A DNA stretch of 36,245 nt from Actinomycetes bacterium (GTDB lineage Bacteria > Actinomycetota > Acidimicrobiia > Acidimicrobiales > Acidimicrobiaceae). The notes under the pieces were generated by a model, which searched no databases, was not told where the DNA came from, and saw only the letters and a program-made list of their open reading frames with translations. Every line of letters starts with the position of its first letter. The stretch's first letter is position 1. This document shows positions 33,897-36,245 of the stretch, piece after piece. The stretch lies in contig JAJYGA010000165.1 in the NCBI GenBank assembly GCA_021785255.1, positions 1,132 to 37,376 of the forward strand. Reading direction: 5' to 3'. A program made the position numbers and the translations under genes.

Positions 33897-35762
33897 TTGA
33901 ACGTTGACGTCTTGCCAAAAGCTGGACCTCGCAGCAGGGCACTTACTTACAGTTGGCCGGAGTCTCTAGGTGAACCCGTAGTTGGGATGCGTGTCAAAGT
34001 ACCTCTGCGCTCTTTGATACAGGAGGGTTGGATTGTAAAGATCGGCGCGGATGCTTCAAAGTATCGCCTAAAGGACGTTCGGTCCAAACTTGGCCCTGGT
34101 CCAAAAGCACCACTGGTGGATCTTTGTTTTGCACTTGGTGAACTCTACAGAACGTCACCAGCGTACTTTTTGCAGATGGCGAGTTCGAACGAACATGTTG
34201 CTAGAGACTTTAGGTATGAAGTTGAATCCCCTTATCTCATGCGCTACGGGCCCTATGGACGTGCTGATCCTTTCGAGTTGATGGAGGAAGCCGTTCGACC
34301 TGTTCTTTATTGGTCCCCTTCTGATGGTTCTCTCCTCGATGTCTTGAAAGATCGAGTCAGTAGTTATCTGGAAAGAGGTGGGTCGGTCGTTGTGATCGTT
34401 CCTAACTTCGCGCGCGTGAATGAAGTTAAAGTGGCCTTGGACACTTTGGGATGCGTGGTCAACGTCTATGACAACGACTGGATGAATATAGCTTCATGCC
34501 AAAGCTGCCAGGTGGTGATTGGTCCCAGGAGCGCCGTAATGGCACCGGTGTCCAACGCACTTGCTCTGGTTGTTGTGGATCCGCTTGATCGTTCAATGCG
34601 AGAGCAACGGACACCATTTTATGAACTTTGGGACATAGCCAAGTATCGTGCTCAATTTGAGGGGCTGCAGTTGGAAGCGGTCACGACCCTGCCACCTTTG
34701 AGCGCCCTTCGTTCTGCAAAGGTGATGAAACCACCCAAGGTGGTCATGGCAAAAGGGTTTGCTCATGTATATCTTCACAACACCTTTGATCATCGGTCTT
34801 ATCTTGAAGTGGTGCCCAAGGTATTTGAACTTTCTAAAAAACAAAGCCAAGGTGCAGAGAGTAAGATCGATGCGACGTTAGTAGTGGTCTTCAACAAAAA
34901 AGGTTTCATTCTTAGAGTGCGCTGTAAGTCCTGTAAAGTGATTCAAGTCTGTGAGAGTTGCGAACGGCCACTCATAGGAGTTACTGGTGCTGTGCATGGG
35001 AACTTCGAAGGTTTTAACCGAGTGACATGGGCTAAAGAGAGATCAACTCTCAACGGTCTTTTTTGTTCGAGTTGTGAGATAACGGTACCACCGGTATGTA
35101 GCGGGTGTCGCTCCTTTGAACTTGCTAGCGTGTCCAAAGGTACTCAGAAGATCTCCATTGAGTTACAGACTGTATTGGGGGAAAGAGCGACCGTGAGAGA
35201 GATGGAGTCTTTGGAGGGCGGTGACGCTCAGAGTCCGATTGACATAGTCGTTGCTACTGAGTCGGTGTTGCTCGGATCTATGAAGGCAGCAGCAGTCCTG
35301 TTTTTGGACTTCGACCAGTTCATCTATCCAAATTCAGAGACCAAGACCTACCTTATGTATCTGTTTTCTCGAGCCTCGACCATAGTGGGGGGTTCTAGGG
35401 GCGCTGTTCACCTACAGGGCAGATATATGAATGCGGAGTTCGTCCAGGAGCTTCACAGCGCTAAAATGGTAGAGTATCTGCGGAGGTTGTATAAAGAGCG
35501 TGAGAGCTTCGGTCTGCCACCGTTCTCAGAGGTTGCAAATGTTGATGTAGATAGCGCTAAAGAGTTTGGGCTATATCTTGAAAGCATGAACCAAGACGGC
35601 GCTGATCTCGATGTCTTTGTAGGAAACACCGATGAACGAGGAACTTATATAAGTGCTAGCTCTAGGAAACAACTACTGAAAGCAGTTAGATCGTTTGAAC
35701 AAGAACGTGGATCAAGGATTAAGCGGCTCGAACTTGCCCCTAGGGGTGTTGGGTTTTTATAG
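33897..35762 (+). CDS. priA: PriA-like primosomal protein lacking helicase motifs
   Basis: A 621-residue relative of the replication restart protein PriA. The N-terminal 3'-DNA-end binding domain is present (MNVDVLPKAG...GEPVVGMRVKVPL). In the helicase part, Walker A is replaced by YWSPSDGSLLDV (139-150) and the DEEH box by VVDPLD (226-231), while the neighbouring GPRSAVMAP motif is kept, so ATP hydrolysis should be lost. The zinc-binding region is intact in number of cysteines: 343/346/352/355 and 390/393/401/404. This decayed form is usual in Actinobacteria and is thought to keep only the DNA-binding or loading role. The TTG at 33897 is the only early start. def/fmt, which often follow priA, are not seen next. 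Confidence 0.93.
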   Translation: MNVDVLPKAGPRSRALTYSWPESLGEPVVGMRVKVPLRSLIQEGWIVKIGADASKYRLKDVRSKLGPGPKAPLVDLCFALGELYRTSPAYFLQMASSNEHVARDFRYEVESPYLMRYGPYGRADPFELMEEAVRPVLYWSPSDGSLLDVLKDRVSSYLERGGSVVVIVPNFARVNEVKVALDTLGCVVNVYDNDWMNIASCQSCQVVIGPRSAVMAPVSNALALVVVDPLDRSMREQRTPFYELWDIAKYRAQFEGLQLEAVTTLPPLSALRSAKVMKPPKVVMAKGFAHVYLHNTFDHRSYLEVVPKVFELSKKQSQGAESKIDATLVVVFNKKGFILRVRCKSCKVIQVCESCERPLIGVTGAVHGNFEGFNRVTWAKERSTLNGLFCSSCEITVPPVCSGCRSFELASVSKGTQKISIELQTVLGERATVREMESLEGGDAQSPIDIVVATESVLLGSMKAAAVLFLDFDQFIYPNSETKTYLMYLFSRASTIVGGSRGAVHLQGRYMNAEFVQELHSAKMVEYLRRLYKERESFGLPPFSEVANVDVDSAKEFGLYLESMNQDGADLDVFVGNTDERGTYISASSRKQLLKAVRSFEQERGSRIKRLELAPRGVGFL

Positions 35763-35848
35763 AAGTTAGAACTTCGTTTGTAAAACCTTGATACATGGTG
35801 TCGGGTTTTGCGTTGGCGAGAAAACAAAAAACGTGGAAGGGATGAGGA

Positions 35849-36245
35849 ATGCAAACTTCGACATATCTTTATCTGGGGGCGGCTCTTTTGTTTGTTGTCC
35901 TTGGTATCTCGATTCACGTATTGGGATTTAGAAAACTTGCCCAGAGGATGAGCACTTCTCACTCGGCTTTTGGTAGATCGGCCCTGAATCGGTTGAAAGT
36001 TCCCAGTCGCGTCGTTGTGCCGATCTTGCTGTTAGAGGCGTTTCTTCCAACGTTTCACCTTTCCCCACAGATGACATCTGAAGCGTTGCACATTGGCGGG
36101 ATAGCATTGATCGTGGCTCTTGCCTGGACGGCGGTGGTGATGACCTATGTGTTTGAAGACGTTGTCTTGGGTCGTTATCGAATCGATGTTACCGACAACT
36201 TAAAGGCTCGAAGAATTCACACGCAGATCATCGTGCTCAGAAGAG
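35849..36245 (+). CDS. MscS-family mechanosensitive channel, N-terminal part
   Basis: The frame runs off the right edge, leaving 132 codons. Three hydrophobic segments can be seen: about 5-24 (TYLYLGAALLFVVLGISI), about 56-70 (VVVPILLLEAF) and about 85-105 (IGGIALIVALAWTAVVMTYV). The last visible residues, DNLKARRIHTQIIVLRR, closely match the linker that precedes the pore-lining helix in MscS-like channels (ENLRARRxxTQ). These proteins release solutes when the membrane is stretched. The ATG at 35849 follows GGAAGGGATGAGG. It begins 86 bases after priA, with no strong terminator between, and the pore and C-terminal domain lie outside the window. Confidence 0.75.
   Translation, partial: MQTSTYLYLGAALLFVVLGISIHVLGFRKLAQRMSTSHSAFGRSALNRLKVPSRVVVPILLLEAFLPTFHLSPQMTSEALHIGGIALIVALAWTAVVMTYVFEDVVLGRYRIDVTDNLKARRIHTQIIVLRR

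Noticed and set aside
35781-35809. AAAACC/GGTTTT hairpin after priA as a terminator
   Set aside because: Only six pairs, a 16-base loop and no T-run after it; too weak to call.

Overview
The window looks like a chromosomal segment of an actinobacterium, most likely a member of the Acidimicrobiia (for example the Acidithrix/Ferrimicrobium/Acidimicrobium group). The reasons are an actinobacterial integration host factor (mIHF) directly before gmk-rpoZ-coaBC-metK-priA, a PriA that has lost its helicase motifs, a PyrR-controlled pyr operon, an LCP cell-wall ligase, roughly balanced base composition and heavy use of GTG and TTG starts. The genus is an inference; no rRNA or tRNA gene was seen.

Layout. 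1-187: a non-coding-looking edge whose last part resembles the right-end hairpin of an IS200/IS605-type element. 188-970 (-): a tyrosine phosphatase. 1176-6075 (+): a type IV pilus block with two tandem pilins, a prepilin peptidase, a natural PilM-PilN fusion, PilO and a short PilP-like membrane protein. 6148-9372 (+): aroC-aroK-aroB-aroQ of the shikimate pathway, then an unknown membrane-anchored protein (9409-10080). 10126-12336 (-): nusB, efp and an M24 Xaa-Pro peptidase. 12504-18846 (+): a respiratory block with haem O synthase ctaB, a TlpA-like thioredoxin, an uncertain small ORF, a cupredoxin with an odd metal site, coxB, coxA, coxC and a 42-residue single-helix protein. 18847-19534: a gap with a terminator and no supported gene. 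19535-21067 (-): an LCP protein. 21181-30145 (+): pyrR-pyrB-pyrC-carA-carB-pyrD-pyrF, mostly with overlapping stops and starts. 30229-35762 (+): mihF-gmk-rpoZ-coaBC-metK-priA. 35849-end: the N-terminal part of an MscS-like channel.

How the genes work together. The pilus genes give an inner-membrane assembly platform plus pilin processing, but no PilB/PilT/PilC is present. The cox block encodes a haem-copper oxidase core with a haem-modifying enzyme and a probable copper-site thiol protein. The pyr operon makes UMP from bicarbonate, glutamine and aspartate and carries a textbook PyrR-binding RNA hairpin just before the pyrR ribosome-binding site.

Most worth a second look: the PilM-PilN fusion (a GspL-like architecture in a pilus system); the oxidase subunit I that lacks the usual D- and K-channel residues and sits next to a cupredoxin with a broken CuA-like motif; the 42-residue protein behind an attenuator-like hairpin; gmk apparently starting at CTG; the PyrR hairpin; and an apparent 11-kb inversion that separated pepQ-efp-nusB from pyrR.
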